From Rhodothermia bacterium (lineage in GTDB: Bacteria; Bacteroidota; Rhodothermia; Rhodothermales; JAAAOL01): 32,809 nt of DNA. The stretch covers positions 1 to 32,809 of the forward strand of contig JAUIDY010000068.1 in NCBI GenBank assembly GCA_030428385.1. The letters are read 5' to 3'. A program made the position numbers and the translations under genes. The notes under the pieces were generated by a model, which did no database searches, was not told the DNA's origin, and was given only the letters and a program-made list of their open reading frames with translations. Below are positions 1-8,669 of the stretch, piece by piece (positions within the stretch are counted from its first letter, which is position 1; the number at the start of each line of letters is the position of its first letter).

Positions 1-3000
1 AATGGCACCGGTAAGCCAGCCCGTGTTGTCGGCCCAGTTATCGCCGTTGGTCGCATTGTAGAAGGCGACGAGCGCTTCGCATTCGGCCACGGGCACCTCG
101 GCTTGTCCCGCGCAGTCATAGCTGCCCCCGCCGCCACCGCCCGTGGTACACGTCTCGCCGGTACCCACCACGGTGGTCACGCCCGTCAGCCATGTCTGAA
201 ACGCTGCATCGTCGGGCTCACACAGGGTGGTGGCATCGAAGAAAAAAGTGGTCAGGCTCGTCAGATTGGTGAAGCTGAGCGGCAGTGGCCCCTCGATTGC
301 ATTATTGGACAGCAGCAAAAACTCCAGATTGGTAAGGTTGCCCAACGCCGAAGGCACCATCCCCGAAAGCTGGTTGTCGGACACATTCAGCGCCTCCAAG
401 GCGAGCAGTTGCCCCAGTTCAGTTGGGAGAGAACCGGTCAGTTGGTTTTGGTCGAGGCGAAGAGATTGAAGCACGGCCAGTTGGCCTAATTCCGCCGGGA
501 TGCTTCCGCTGAGCTGGTTGTCGTTGAGCAGCAGCGCTTGTAGCGCCGTTAACCCATTCAGCGCTGCGGGGAGCGAGCCCATCAGCCCGTTGTCGGGCAG
601 GTTCACACCCACCACACGTCCGCCTGCCACCGACACGCCAACCCAGGCATTCACCGATCCGGTGAGCCAGTTGGTGTTATCGGTCCAGTTGGCACCATTG
701 GTAGCGTTATACAAGGCCACCAGCGCCAGCGAGTCTTGCGCCGTCACGGTGGCCCCACAAACCAGGTTTGTGCGTTGCAGATTATTGATGGTGCCAAGCC
801 ACGCAAAGAAACCCGCATCGTTGGGTTCGCAGAGGTCCGTGTCGTTGAAGTGAAACAGCGAAAGGGCAGCCAGATTGGTGTAGGACACGGGAATGCTTCC
901 GGTGAAGGCATTCCCGGCCAGGGCCAGCACCCGGAGGTTGGCTACCTGACTGAGTTCATCCGGCAGTGTCCCGCTCATGTTGTTGCCCGAAAGATACAGA
1001 TCCCGCAAACTGGCGATCTGGCTGAGTTCGGCAGGGATAGGCCCGGTGAGTTGGTTACCGGTAAAATCCAAACTTTGCACAAGCGGAAGCTGCCCCAACT
1101 CAGGCGGGAGAGGACCCGCGAGTTGGTTATTGTCGAAGCGTGCAGCTTGCAGGTTGCCCAGATTGCCGAACGACGCCGGAAGGGGACCCGTCAGTTGGTT
1201 GTTCTGCAACGAAAGCTGCCCCAGGTTGGCCATTTGTCCCAACTCTTCGGGGATAGGTCCGGTGAGTTGGTTGTCATTGAGGTACAGAATCTCCAAATTG
1301 ACAAGGTTGCCCATTTCGGGCGGCAGGGTGCCGTTCATGTTCCGGTCGCCCAGCGAAAGCAATTCCACGCCCCCGAGGTGCGTTCCCACACCTTGCCACA
1401 TGTCAATATCTTCTTCAATGAGCCAGTTGTCGTTGAAGGTCCAGTTCGGACCATCAGTGGCGTTGTAGAGCGCCACGAGTGCTTCACATTCGCTCACGGA
1501 CACCGAGGCCTGTGCCACGCAGTCGAAGCTGCCTCCCCCACCCCCGCCAGCGGCACAGGTTTCGCCCGTGCTGACCACACTGGCGACGCCATCCAGCCAT
1601 GCCTGAAAGGCCACGTCGTCCGGCTCACACAGGTCGGTACCACTGAAAAAGAAGAGAGAGAGGGCACCGAGGTTGGTGTAGGAAAGTGGGATAGAACCGG
1701 TGAGGTTTGTATCGTTAACGAACAGTTGCTCCAGGCTAACGAGTTCACTGAGTTCGTCCGGAAGCGTCCCCGACAGGTTATTGGTTCCGAGAAACAAGAA
1801 ACGCAGATTGCTAAGATTCCTCAGTTGGGGTGGGATGGTACCAGAGAGTTGGTTTTCGTGCAACTGCAGATCCGTAAGTTTGGCAAGCTGCCCCAATTCT
1901 GCCGGAATCGCCCCGCCAAGCTGATTCTGCCAAAAATTTATTTCTTCCAGGTTGCTTAGATCGCCAAGTTCTGACGGAATCGATCCGCTCAGGCTGTTGT
2001 TAAAGAGATAAAGGCGTTGCAAATTTGCAAGCTGCCCCAGTTCCGTCGGAATCGCCCCACCAAGATTGTTGCTGCCAAGATCAAGGCTCTGCAAATTCGA
2101 TATCTGGCTCAACTCCGGCGGAATGGATCCGCTGAGTTGGTTCTGCCAAAAATTTATTTCCTGCACGCTGCTTAAATCGCCAAGCTCTGAAGGAATCGTG
2201 CCGACAAGATTATTGTTAGCAAGCACGAGCACGGTCACCACCCCTCCGTTGACCGTAACCCCCGTCCACGAACTGGGGGATCCCGCTAACCATCCGGTGT
2301 TGTCCGTCCAGTTGTCGCCGTCGGTGGCATCGTAAAGCGCCAAGAGCGCTTCGCACTCTGTCTGCGGGACTTCCGCCTGCGCCGTGCAGTCGTAGGCCCC
2401 ACCGCCTGCGCTACAGGACACCCCGGTGCTATTCACAGTGACCACCCCGTCCAGCCACGCCTGAAAACCCGGATCATCGGGCTCACACAGGTCGGTGTTA
2501 TTGAAGCGGAAGTTGGTGAGGTTGGACAGATTCGTCAGGTTGAGGGGCAACGCGCCGGTCAAGCCGGGGTTGTTGTCCACGTCCAGTTGTATCAAGTTCG
2601 CCAAGTCTCCCAGCGTCCCCGGCACATTCCCCGACAACTGGTTTTGGGAGAGTTGAAATTGGATGAGGTTCGTCAGATCGCCCAGTTCCGGCGGCAGGCT
2701 TCCCGTCAGTTGGTTATTGCGCAGTTGCAAGTTTTGGAGGTTGGCGAGGTTGCCCAGTTCTGGCGGTATGGGTCCCGTGAGTTGATTAAACCCAAGGAAA
2801 AGAAACTGGAGGTTGGTGAGTTGACCGAGCGTGCTGGGAATGGGGCCGGTCAATTGGTTTTCATCCAGCCCCAAAATTTGCAACCCAACCAGGTCCCCCA
2901 ACTCTGCCGGAATGACTCCTGCCAGATCCCTTCCATCCAGCGACAAGTCCGTTACCTGCCCGGCATCGACCGTGACACCCGACCACGTGCTGATATTGCC

Positions 3001-3234
3001 AGTGCGCCAGTTGGTGTTGTCCGTCCAGTTCGGACCGTCGGTGGCATCGTAAAGCGCCAGGAGCGCTTCGCACTCTGCCTGGGGTACCTCGGCTTGGGCG
3101 GCGCAGTCGTAGGGCTGAGCCTTGGCCCCACGCACCAGAGCAAAACAAGCCACGCACAGGATGCATGCCTGCTTCGCCAATGCCAGCCATCGAGCAGGCG
3201 TCCTCCTATCTGTATCACGCATTACACCAGCCAT
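1..3234 (-). CDS. Large secreted modular leucine-rich-repeat protein (3' end beyond window)
   Basis: The frame is open from the ATG at 3234 to base 1 (1078 codons, no stop), so the C-terminus is missing. Residues 1-39 look like a signal peptide (basic start, hydrophobic 16-34, cleavage after AKA). The mature part repeats one macro-module: a cap with Cys and the motif LYDATDGPNWTDNTNW, then 24-residue plant/bacterial-type LRRs (LxxNQLxGxIPxELGxLxxL), then a closing cap (DLCEPDDxxFQAWLDGV). I count four complete modules with about 6, 8, 7 and 5 LRRs and the start of a fifth. Modules begin near 3111, 2394, 1527, 760 and 120. Hexaglycine linkers precede the modules at 1527 and 120. Such LRRs usually bind proteins or glycans at the cell surface; the ligand is unknown. 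The start is supported by GGGAGGG eight bases upstream. It lies one base after the lipoprotein gene, so the two are probably translationally coupled. Confidence 0.93.
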   Translation of the reverse strand, partial: MAGVMRDTDRRTPARWLALAKQACILCVACFALVRGAKAQPYDCAAQAEVPQAECEALLALYDATDGPNWTDNTNWRTGNISTWSGVTVDAGQVTDLSLDGRDLAGVIPAELGDLVGLQILGLDENQLTGPIPSTLGQLTNLQFLFLGFNQLTGPIPPELGNLANLQNLQLRNNQLTGSLPPELGDLTNLIQFQLSQNQLSGNVPGTLGDLANLIQLDVDNNPGLTGALPLNLTNLSNLTNFRFNNTDLCEPDDPGFQAWLDGVVTVNSTGVSCSAGGGAYDCTAQAEVPQTECEALLALYDATDGDNWTDNTGWLAGSPSSWTGVTVNGGVVTVLVLANNNLVGTIPSELGDLSSVQEINFWQNQLSGSIPPELSQISNLQSLDLGSNNLGGAIPTELGQLANLQRLYLFNNSLSGSIPSELGDLSNLEEINFWQNQLGGAIPAELGQLAKLTDLQLHENQLSGTIPPQLRNLSNLRFLFLGTNNLSGTLPDELSELVSLEQLFVNDTNLTGSIPLSYTNLGALSLFFFSGTDLCEPDDVAFQAWLDGVASVVSTGETCAAGGGGGGSFDCVAQASVSVSECEALVALYNATDGPNWTFNDNWLIEEDIDMWQGVGTHLGGVELLSLGDRNMNGTLPPEMGNLVNLEILYLNDNQLTGPIPEELGQMANLGQLSLQNNQLTGPLPASFGNLGNLQAARFDNNQLAGPLPPELGQLPLVQSLDFTGNQLTGPIPAELSQIASLRDLYLSGNNMSGTLPDELSQVANLRVLALAGNAFTGSIPVSYTNLAALSLFHFNDTDLCEPNDAGFFAWLGTINNLQRTNLVCGATVTAQDSLALVALYNATNGANWTDNTNWLTGSVNAWVGVSVAGGRVVGVNLPDNGLMGSLPAALNGLTALQALLLNDNQLSGSIPAELGQLAVLQSLRLDQNQLTGSLPTELGQLLALEALNVSDNQLSGMVPSALGNLTNLEFLLLSNNAIEGPLPLSFTNLTSLTTFFFDATTLCEPDDAAFQTWLTGVTTVVGTGETCTTGGGGGGSYDCAGQAEVPVAECEALVAFYNATNGDNWADNTGWLTGAI
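1925..2199 (-). repeat. Internal duplication inside the LRR gene, 216-base offset
   Basis: The stretch 1925-1983 closely matches 2141-2199, including a perfect 20-base match at 1925-1944 and 2141-2160. The offset of 216 bases equals three 24-residue LRRs. Both copies encode the unusual repeat start INFWQNQL preceded by PSELGDLS. A second related pair (near 1883 and 2027) is offset by 144 bases, or two LRRs. This block is AT-richer than the rest of the gene. Confidence 0.75.
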
Positions 3235-3235
3235 G

Positions 3236-4552
3236 TCAGTTTCCCTCCCGTGATGGTGGCGGCAGCGGCGTAGGCAGGGCATCCGGGTCGGCGGCTCCGG
3301 CGTCGGCGGCCTCAGCAGCAGGGCGGCGGTGGTCTTCGCCGGGCACGTAGGTACGCCCCACCGTGTTGTTCAGGTTTTGATTACGGGCGTGCACCAGATC
3401 GGGGGGGCCTCCTGCCCCCGGTCCACGGCCACCAGGACGACGCGGCCCCAGTTGCTGCTCGGGTTGGCCACCCGGACCCGTAGCAGTCGCCTCGGCCTGC
3501 TGCCCGGCCTGCGAAAAGCTGGGATCCAAGGTTTGTGCCTGCTGAAAGAACGAGGCGGCCTGTTCGAACTGGCCGTTGTCTTCGGCCTCCAGGCCACGGC
3601 TGTAGGCCAGAAACGCTTGCAGGTTGCGCGTGGGCACTTCGTCTATCGCCTCCCGCTCTTCGCGGGTCAGTGTAATGCCCAGTTCGTCGATGATCCCGAA
3701 GACGAGGTCTTTTTGAAGCGTGAACAAGTTGTCTAATACATCATCGCGGGTGTCGAGTCCTACTGGCTCGGCCTCTACCGAAAACACTGCCGCATTGAGC
3801 CGCAACCGTTCGCCGTCCGGTACATCGAACGTGCCGCTGACGAGTTGCTGCGCGCCCAGCAGCCGCCCGGCACGCGGGGCTGTCGCCGGATCAATCGCAC
3901 CATCGGTTTGCCGCGCCAGGTCGATTTCGTCGAGGAGTACCTGCACCCGCAAGCGTTCGACCACCGTGAGTGCCTGCACCTGCGTCAGGTCGTTCGTCAT
4001 CATCTCGGCCAACCCGCGGCCCAGCGGTGCAAACCGGTTGTCGGTGCCCTGATATGCAAAGGGAAAGACCCCGATGGTGCCCGGCGGTGCGTTAGAAAAT
4101 GCCGTCTCGTCAGCGAGGCGCGCCTGGATGTCCTGGCGAATCAGTTCACGGTTGAGCCAGCGGTAGCGCCCCGCCATCCGCGCCCGGTACGGCGACACAC
4201 GCGCCACGTCGGTATAGCGAGCATAGAGCGCCAGTGCTTCGTCCGGCTGGTTGTTGAGTTCCAACGCCAGCGCATAATGAAACAGCGTCTCTGCCTCGTC
4301 GGGGCGCTGCGCATAGGCCGACTCCAGCCGTTCCTGAGCCGCCGTATAACGCGCCGTCCGTAGGTAGATGATGCCCAGGTCACGCAGGGCCTCAGCGTCG
4401 TCGGGATTGGCCTCAAGGTGGGCCAGCAGGGCAGCGGCTTCTTCGCGGTAGTCCTCGGGGTCTTCCTGCAGCGAAACCGAGGCGCAACCTGCGGCCAGCA
4501 GCATCAGGCTTCCGCCTATGACCAAACCCTTGAATAAACCAAACAAATGCAT
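3236..4552 (-). CDS. TPR and CsgG-domain outer-membrane lipoprotein
   Basis: The product is 438 residues. The N-terminus is a lipoprotein signal with lipobox LAAGC (Cys23), followed by Ala-Ser, which favours the outer membrane. TPR helices occupy about 32-115. A CsgG-like domain follows at about 157-275 (GTIGVFPF, LGRGLAEMMTNDL, VVERLRVQVLLDEI, AGRLLGAQQLVSGTF). One more TPR lies at about 311-345, then a Gly/Pro-rich tail. In other proteins CsgG domains form outer-membrane pores or act as periplasmic accessory modules; the role here is not known. I chose the ATG at 4552 because it directly precedes the hydrophobic signal segment. A GTG at 4603 is in frame but would add an unlikely Cys-rich leader. 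The stop is one base from the start of the LRR gene, so the two probably act together at the cell surface. Confidence 0.85.
   Translation of the reverse strand: MHLFGLFKGLVIGGSLMLLAAGCASVSLQEDPEDYREEAAALLAHLEANPDDAEALRDLGIIYLRTARYTAAQERLESAYAQRPDEAETLFHYALALELNNQPDEALALYARYTDVARVSPYRARMAGRYRWLNRELIRQDIQARLADETAFSNAPPGTIGVFPFAYQGTDNRFAPLGRGLAEMMTNDLTQVQALTVVERLRVQVLLDEIDLARQTDGAIDPATAPRAGRLLGAQQLVSGTFDVPDGERLRLNAAVFSVEAEPVGLDTRDDVLDNLFTLQKDLVFGIIDELGITLTREEREAIDEVPTRNLQAFLAYSRGLEAEDNGQFEQAASFFQQAQTLDPSFSQAGQQAEATATGPGGQPEQQLGPRRPGGRGPGAGGPPDLVHARNQNLNNTVGRTYVPGEDHRRPAAEAADAGAADPDALPTPLPPPSREGN
3243..3249 (-). promoter_or_regulatory. Shine-Dalgarno site of the LRR gene
   Basis: Reading the minus strand, GGGAGGG lies eight bases before the ATG at 3234 and inside the last codons of the upstream lipoprotein gene. 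It fixes the start of the LRR gene and stands out because most genes in this window show no such site. Confidence 0.6.
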
Positions 4553-5242
4553 CGAATCATCGATCAAGCATGACAAACAAAAGCAGGCATCTGCCTTAAT
4601 CACAAAAAAAATGACGGCATGGGCTCAAGAAAACCCAAGGGGGCATGGAGCAAAGCCGATCTAAACGCATGAGATACAAGGCGAAGCCGATTGACGAAAG
4701 CACCTCTCATGCTTGAAATAGCACAAACGGGGAAGATTTACTGGCATCAGTCGGGCTGCGTCCTCGTGTCTCCACCCGATGGTTGTCGAGATGACAAGAA
4801 AAAACGTTTTGCCATCTACACACGGCTTACATATTTAAAAGCCATATAAATGCAACATAAGATCCTGTCATAAACAAACAAGCACCAAGCGAATGTTTTT
4901 CTAAGCGAAACCTGCGAGCCGCACAGGTCACGGTGGTTGTTTTTCTTTCCTGTTCGGCAGGGCAAACATGGAAACAGGGGCGATTCCCTTTTTCGCTTCG
5001 CGTTTGAAACCTTTCCATATTTCAAGCATAAACTTTTATAATTTATTAATTTACAAAAATCACCTATTTCGACTTATACCCCCCTGCCGCCCAACATTTG
5101 CATACAGCCGCCTCTGCATTGTATCTTGGTACCGCTTCCATCCCCGCTCTTTCTCTATAGATTTCCCACCATTTCCGGCACGTTCTTTTTCTGCATGTCC
5201 CTTCGCTACTTCCAGTAGACCTCGTTTATTCTTTCTACCGAC
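4553..5242. other. Divergent AT-rich intergenic region
   Basis: This 690-base stretch lies between the minus-strand lipoprotein gene and the plus-strand barrel gene. It becomes strongly AT-rich from about 4800 to 5080. It must hold the promoters of both flanking genes. I see no RNA gene, no convincing protein gene and no heptad repeat in it. Confidence 0.6.
5097..5129 (+). promoter_or_regulatory. Weak candidate Bacteroidota-type promoter
   Basis: TTTG at 5097-5100 and TATCTTGG at 5122-5129 resemble the Bacteroidota consensus TTTG / TAnnTTTG. The gap is 21 bases rather than the usual 19, and one base of the second box differs. It lies about 114 bases before the barrel gene. Chance occurrence is quite possible. 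Confidence 0.2.
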
Positions 5243-5872
5243 ATGACACGCTGGCTTGCGGCAGGCATTGGATGCCTGCTGGTTTGTGTATGCTTCACCC
5301 CCACGCGGCTTTGTGGACAATCGTTCACGACCATGGTGCGCTCGTCAAGTGCATCGACCGGGCTGTCGGTGTCGAAGGCGTTGCAGGTGGAGGTGCCGCT
5401 TAGCAGCCGACAGGCTATTTTTGTACGCGGCGAATACCTGCGGACCAGTTCCTTTCCCAGCGCCCTCACCAAAGACCTCACCGGCAAGCAGTCGTGGCGA
5501 CTCAAGGCGGTGCCCATCACCATAGGCTACACCCGCTACCTTGCCGACCCGGACCGCCGGATCGTTCCGGTGCTCGGTTTCGGCGCGTCGTACTATTTCT
5601 GCCGCATCAAAAAGGTAAGCGGTGCGGAAGGCCCCGTCTTTAACGCCGCCGCCCTGCCCTTATCCACGTCCATTCCCTACCAGGAACGCTATGGCATGGG
5701 CTACGGCGCCGAAGCCACCCTCGGCCTCAACATCGACCTGAACCGCTACATGTTCGCCTCGGTGCAGGGCCGCAGCCGCTACGTGCATGGCCTCGCGTTC
5801 GTCGAAGGCGACGACCTCGACTCCCGCTTCACCAACTTCGACTTCTCCGTCGGCTTCGGGTTTAAGTTTTAG
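5243..5872 (+). CDS. Small outer-membrane beta-barrel protein
   Basis: The product is 209 residues. Residues 1-26 are signal-like (Arg3, hydrophobic core, ending near LCGQ). The mature part alternates short polar turns with amphipathic strands rich in Tyr, Phe and Gly (for example VPVLGFGASYYF, MGYGAEATLGLNIDL, FDFSVGFGFKF). It ends in Phe after FGFK, a typical outer-membrane barrel terminus. The length fits an 8-stranded OmpA-N/OmpW-size barrel. The start ATG is the only one before the signal peptide; no Shine-Dalgarno is visible. It is followed by a 273-base gap, so it need not be cotranscribed with the permease array. The specific function is not recognisable. Confidence 0.8.
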   Translation: MTRWLAAGIGCLLVCVCFTPTRLCGQSFTTMVRSSSASTGLSVSKALQVEVPLSSRQAIFVRGEYLRTSSFPSALTKDLTGKQSWRLKAVPITIGYTRYLADPDRRIVPVLGFGASYYFCRIKKVSGAEGPVFNAAALPLSTSIPYQERYGMGYGAEATLGLNIDLNRYMFASVQGRSRYVHGLAFVEGDDLDSRFTNFDFSVGFGFKF

Positions 5873-6055
5873 GTCGGGTCGCGGGTCATTCAGGTGGGGG
5901 TTGTTTCCGGGCACGCGACGCGCCACGGCACGTCGCTACGGGTGCCCTTGGCGAAACGTCCGTTCTCCCTATTCTCCCTCTGTCAAAGCCCTTCTCCAAA
6001 CTGTTCGCCACCGAACACCCCTGTACCGCCAGCGGACAACTTCGGACTCCCAGAT

Positions 6056-6080
6056 CCCCCTTTCCCCTTCCCCCTTCCCC
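6056..6080. repeat. Pyrimidine heptad repeat upstream of the array
   Basis: Three consecutive 7-base words of the form CCCCCTT (the second is TCCCCTT) followed by CCCC lie 66 bases before the first permease. They share the 7-base period of the spacers further right but have no inverted partner. The rest of 5873-6145 holds nothing else recognisable except the inverted repeat at the start codon. Confidence 0.6.
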
Positions 6081-6113
6081 TAAACACCACTCCGGCACTG
6101 GTTTTGTCCTAGC

Positions 6114-6149
6114 GCATCGCGACGCTCATCACTTCTTGTCGCGCGATGC
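6114..6149 (+). promoter_or_regulatory. Possible hairpin over the start codon of permease 1
   Basis: GCATCGCGAC at 6114-6123 can pair with GTCGCGCGATGC at 6138-6149 if two bases bulge. The right arm contains the ATG at 6146. If formed in the mRNA, it would cover the start of the first permease. Confidence 0.3.
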
Positions 6150-8584
6150 TAAAAAACTACCTGCTCATCACCTTCCGGTCGCTGCGTAAGCACCCGGCCT
6201 ACACCGTCATCAACGTCTTCGGTCTTGCAATTGGGCTGGCGTGTTGCCTGATGATTCTGCTGTACATGCAGGACGAACTGACCGCCGACGATTTTCACCA
6301 CGACGCCAACCGAACCTACCGCCTTGTGGAGACCCATGCTTCGCCTACCGAAGGCGAGGTGCGGTTTGCCGCTACGGCGGGGCCTGTTGGGCCTGCTTTA
6401 AAAGAAGCCTTCCCCGAAGTCGAAGAGACCGTGCGCGTGCTGAACCTGTTTCGCCCCTCCATCCGGCGTGGCAACCAGGGCTTTTACGAAGCCGAATACC
6501 TGATCACCGAGCCGAGTTTCTTTGATGTGTTCGACTTCGAAGTGGTGCAGGGCGACCCCGTGGCGGCGCTCACCAACCCCGGCTTTGTGATCCTGACCGA
6601 GTCGGCGGTGCAGAAATATTTTGGCCAAGAAGACCCGATGGGGCAGACCCTCACCGTGTCCGCGATGGGTGAGATGGAGGTTGCCGCCATCATGAAGGAC
6701 CCGCCACGCAACTCCCATCTGGTGTTCAACATGCTCTTCTCCAACGCCACCCTGAACGAGGCGTTTGGCGAAAACTGGGACACCTACGTGGCCAACTGGC
6801 ACCCCAACAGCCGCTCGTTTTCGACCTACCTGAAACTACAAGCAGGCGTGTCGGGAGAAACGCTGGAAGCCAAACTCCCGGCCTTCTTCGCGCCGCATCA
6901 AGATGCCGAAAACCCGGAGCCCCAGCACGCCGCCTTGCAACCGCTCGCCGAGGTGTACCTGGATTCTGCCGACATCAACACCGACTTCTTCGTGCGCGGG
7001 GGTGAACGGGCGTACCTCTACATTTTCTCCGCGATTGCGTTGTTTATCATCCTCATCGCCTGCATCAACTACATGAACCTCGCCACGGCGCGGTCGATGC
7101 GAAGAGCGAAGGAGGTAGGGCTGCGCAAGACCATCGGAGCACACCGCACGCAGTTGATCCGTCAGTTCCTGAGCGAAGCGGTAGTAACCGCACTGGTGGC
7201 GATGGTGCTGGCCCTCGGGTTGGTGCAGGTGGCCCTGCCGATGTTTAACAGCCTCGCCAACAAAGCCCTGTCACTCAACCTACTGGAAAACGGACCGATG
7301 GTGCTGGCGCTGGTGGGGCTGGTGCTGGTGGTGGGTGTGGCGGCGGGCAGCTACCCCGCGTTTTTCCTGGCGCGGTTCCGTCCGGCGCAGGTGCTCAAAG
7401 GAACCGTGCAGACCAGCCACCAAGCGTCTCTGCTGCGGCGTGGTCTGGTGGTGGCGCAGTTTACGCTGTCTATCAGCATGATCATCGGCACCCTCATTGC
7501 TGCCGACCAACTGGACTACGTGCGCACCAAACATCTCGGATTTAACGAGGCTCAAAAGCTGGTTTTTGACATCAACAGCGGCGCGGTGCGCAATAATGCC
7601 GAGGCCATCAAAGCGTCGTTCCTGCAACACACGGCGGTGCAGGACGTGAGCATCACCTCGCGGGTGCCGGGCGACTGGAAGCAGATCACCGACATCGACG
7701 TGGTGCCGAAGGGAACGACCGACTTCCTCAACGCCACCTTCATCGCCACCGACGCCGATTTCCTCGATACGTTCGAGATCACGCTGGCGGACGGGCGAGG
7801 CTTTGAGGAAGGCCGCGCCGCCGACAGCGCCGCTGTGCTCCTCAACGTAGCCGCCGCGCAGGCGCTAGGATGGGAAGATCCCGTGGGTCAACGTATTCAG
7901 GTGCCCCAAGATGCCACCGGCGGTGCCCCGTTCGACGTGCTGTTCGAGGCGACGGTAATCGGCGTGGTTGATGATTTCCACTTCCGCTCGCTGCACGAGC
8001 CCATTCGTCCGCTGGTGCTGGGCTGGATCAACAACCCGATCCGGGGCTCCGACTACATCACCGCCTCGGTCACCAGCACCGATCTGCCCGCGACGATTGC
8101 CACGCTGAGCCAGATCGTCCACGACGTTGACCCTGAAAGTCCGGTCGAATATAATTTCCTCGACCAGCGCATGCAGGAGTTTTATACACAGGACGAACAC
8201 GTGGGGCGCATCTTCAACAGCGCCGCCGGGCTCGCCATTCTGGTCGCGTGCCTCGGCCTGTTCGGCCTTGCCGCCTTCACTGCCGAGCGGCGTACCAAAG
8301 AGATTGGTGTGCGCAAAGTAATGGGGGCGTCCGTCGGCGGCATCATCACGCTGCTCTCCAAGGAATTCCTCAAGTTGGTGGCGGTATCCTTCGTGCTGGC
8401 GACGCCGCTGGCCTATTTCGCCATGCAGCGTTGGCTGAACGATTTCGCCTATCGCACCGACCTGCACCTGTCCACCTTCCTGCTCGCGGGCCTGCTCGCC
8501 GTTGGCATTGCCCTGCTTTCGGTCAGCTACCAGTCCATCAAAGCTGCCCTCGCCGACCCGGTGAAAAGCCTTAGGTATGAATAG
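6146..8584 (+). CDS. Duplicated FtsX/MacB-type permease, array gene 1
   Basis: The product is 812 residues. The layout is two fused MacB-like halves: TM1 at about 18-41, periplasmic MacB-type domain to about 245, FtsX domain with three membrane segments (about 288-309, 344-365, 385-408), TM5 at about 433-452, a second periplasmic domain to about 650, and a second FtsX domain (about 688-805). The cytoplasmic coupling segments are intact: RRAKEVGLRKTIGA near 319 and ERRTKEIGVRKVMGA near 714. In MacB/LolCDE/FtsX systems these contact an ATPase, but none is encoded here. The double fusion without an ATPase resembles the acidobacterial orphan permeases (ADOP), whose function is unknown. As first gene of the array, its start may be masked by a hairpin. 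No Shine-Dalgarno is visible. Confidence 0.95.
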   Translation: MLKNYLLITFRSLRKHPAYTVINVFGLAIGLACCLMILLYMQDELTADDFHHDANRTYRLVETHASPTEGEVRFAATAGPVGPALKEAFPEVEETVRVLNLFRPSIRRGNQGFYEAEYLITEPSFFDVFDFEVVQGDPVAALTNPGFVILTESAVQKYFGQEDPMGQTLTVSAMGEMEVAAIMKDPPRNSHLVFNMLFSNATLNEAFGENWDTYVANWHPNSRSFSTYLKLQAGVSGETLEAKLPAFFAPHQDAENPEPQHAALQPLAEVYLDSADINTDFFVRGGERAYLYIFSAIALFIILIACINYMNLATARSMRRAKEVGLRKTIGAHRTQLIRQFLSEAVVTALVAMVLALGLVQVALPMFNSLANKALSLNLLENGPMVLALVGLVLVVGVAAGSYPAFFLARFRPAQVLKGTVQTSHQASLLRRGLVVAQFTLSISMIIGTLIAADQLDYVRTKHLGFNEAQKLVFDINSGAVRNNAEAIKASFLQHTAVQDVSITSRVPGDWKQITDIDVVPKGTTDFLNATFIATDADFLDTFEITLADGRGFEEGRAADSAAVLLNVAAAQALGWEDPVGQRIQVPQDATGGAPFDVLFEATVIGVVDDFHFRSLHEPIRPLVLGWINNPIRGSDYITASVTSTDLPATIATLSQIVHDVDPESPVEYNFLDQRMQEFYTQDEHVGRIFNSAAGLAILVACLGLFGLAAFTAERRTKEIGVRKVMGASVGGIITLLSKEFLKLVAVSFVLATPLAYFAMQRWLNDFAYRTDLHLSTFLLAGLLAVGIALLSVSYQSIKAALADPVKSLRYE

Positions 8585-8669
8585 GGCTATCGGCTGTCGG
8601 CTATCAGCTTTCGGCTCTCAAGAGCAAGGCTGATAGCCAACAGCCGACAGCTGACAGCCCCAAAAACCC
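8585..8669. repeat. Heptad-repeat hairpin spacer, GGCTATC family, copy 1
   Basis: The 85 bases run exactly from the stop of gene 1 to the start of gene 2. The left arm is five 7-base words (RGCTNTC type, for example GGCTATC and GGCTGTC). A central small hairpin follows (GCTC 8614-8617, loop TCAA, GAGC 8622-8625). The right arm is four words of the reverse-complement type (GCTGATA, GCCAACA and similar). The tail is GCCCCAAAAACCC directly before ATG. The arms pair over about 24 bases with three mismatches. Confidence 0.9.

Noticed and set aside
736-1959. Long plus-strand reading frame (407 codons) opposite the LRR gene
   Set aside because: Its translation is a low-complexity product repeating at the LRR period, while the minus strand reads clean LRRs with signal peptide and caps over the same bases.
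2587-3273. Plus-strand reading frame of 228 codons
   Set aside because: It is antisense to the LRR repeats and the signal peptide of the LRR gene; no domain is recognisable.
4550-4603. GTG at 4603 as start of the lipoprotein
   Set aside because: It would put a Cys-rich 17-residue leader before the lipoprotein signal; the ATG at 4552 gives a normal signal peptide.
6146-8584. Naming the permeases macB, lolC or ftsX
   Set aside because: They share domains with these families but are double fusions without ATPase, so no known gene symbol applies.
8585-8669. Intrinsic terminators between the array permeases
   Set aside because: The hairpins lack a following T run and end in A/C-rich tails directly at the next start codon, so they do not look like terminators.
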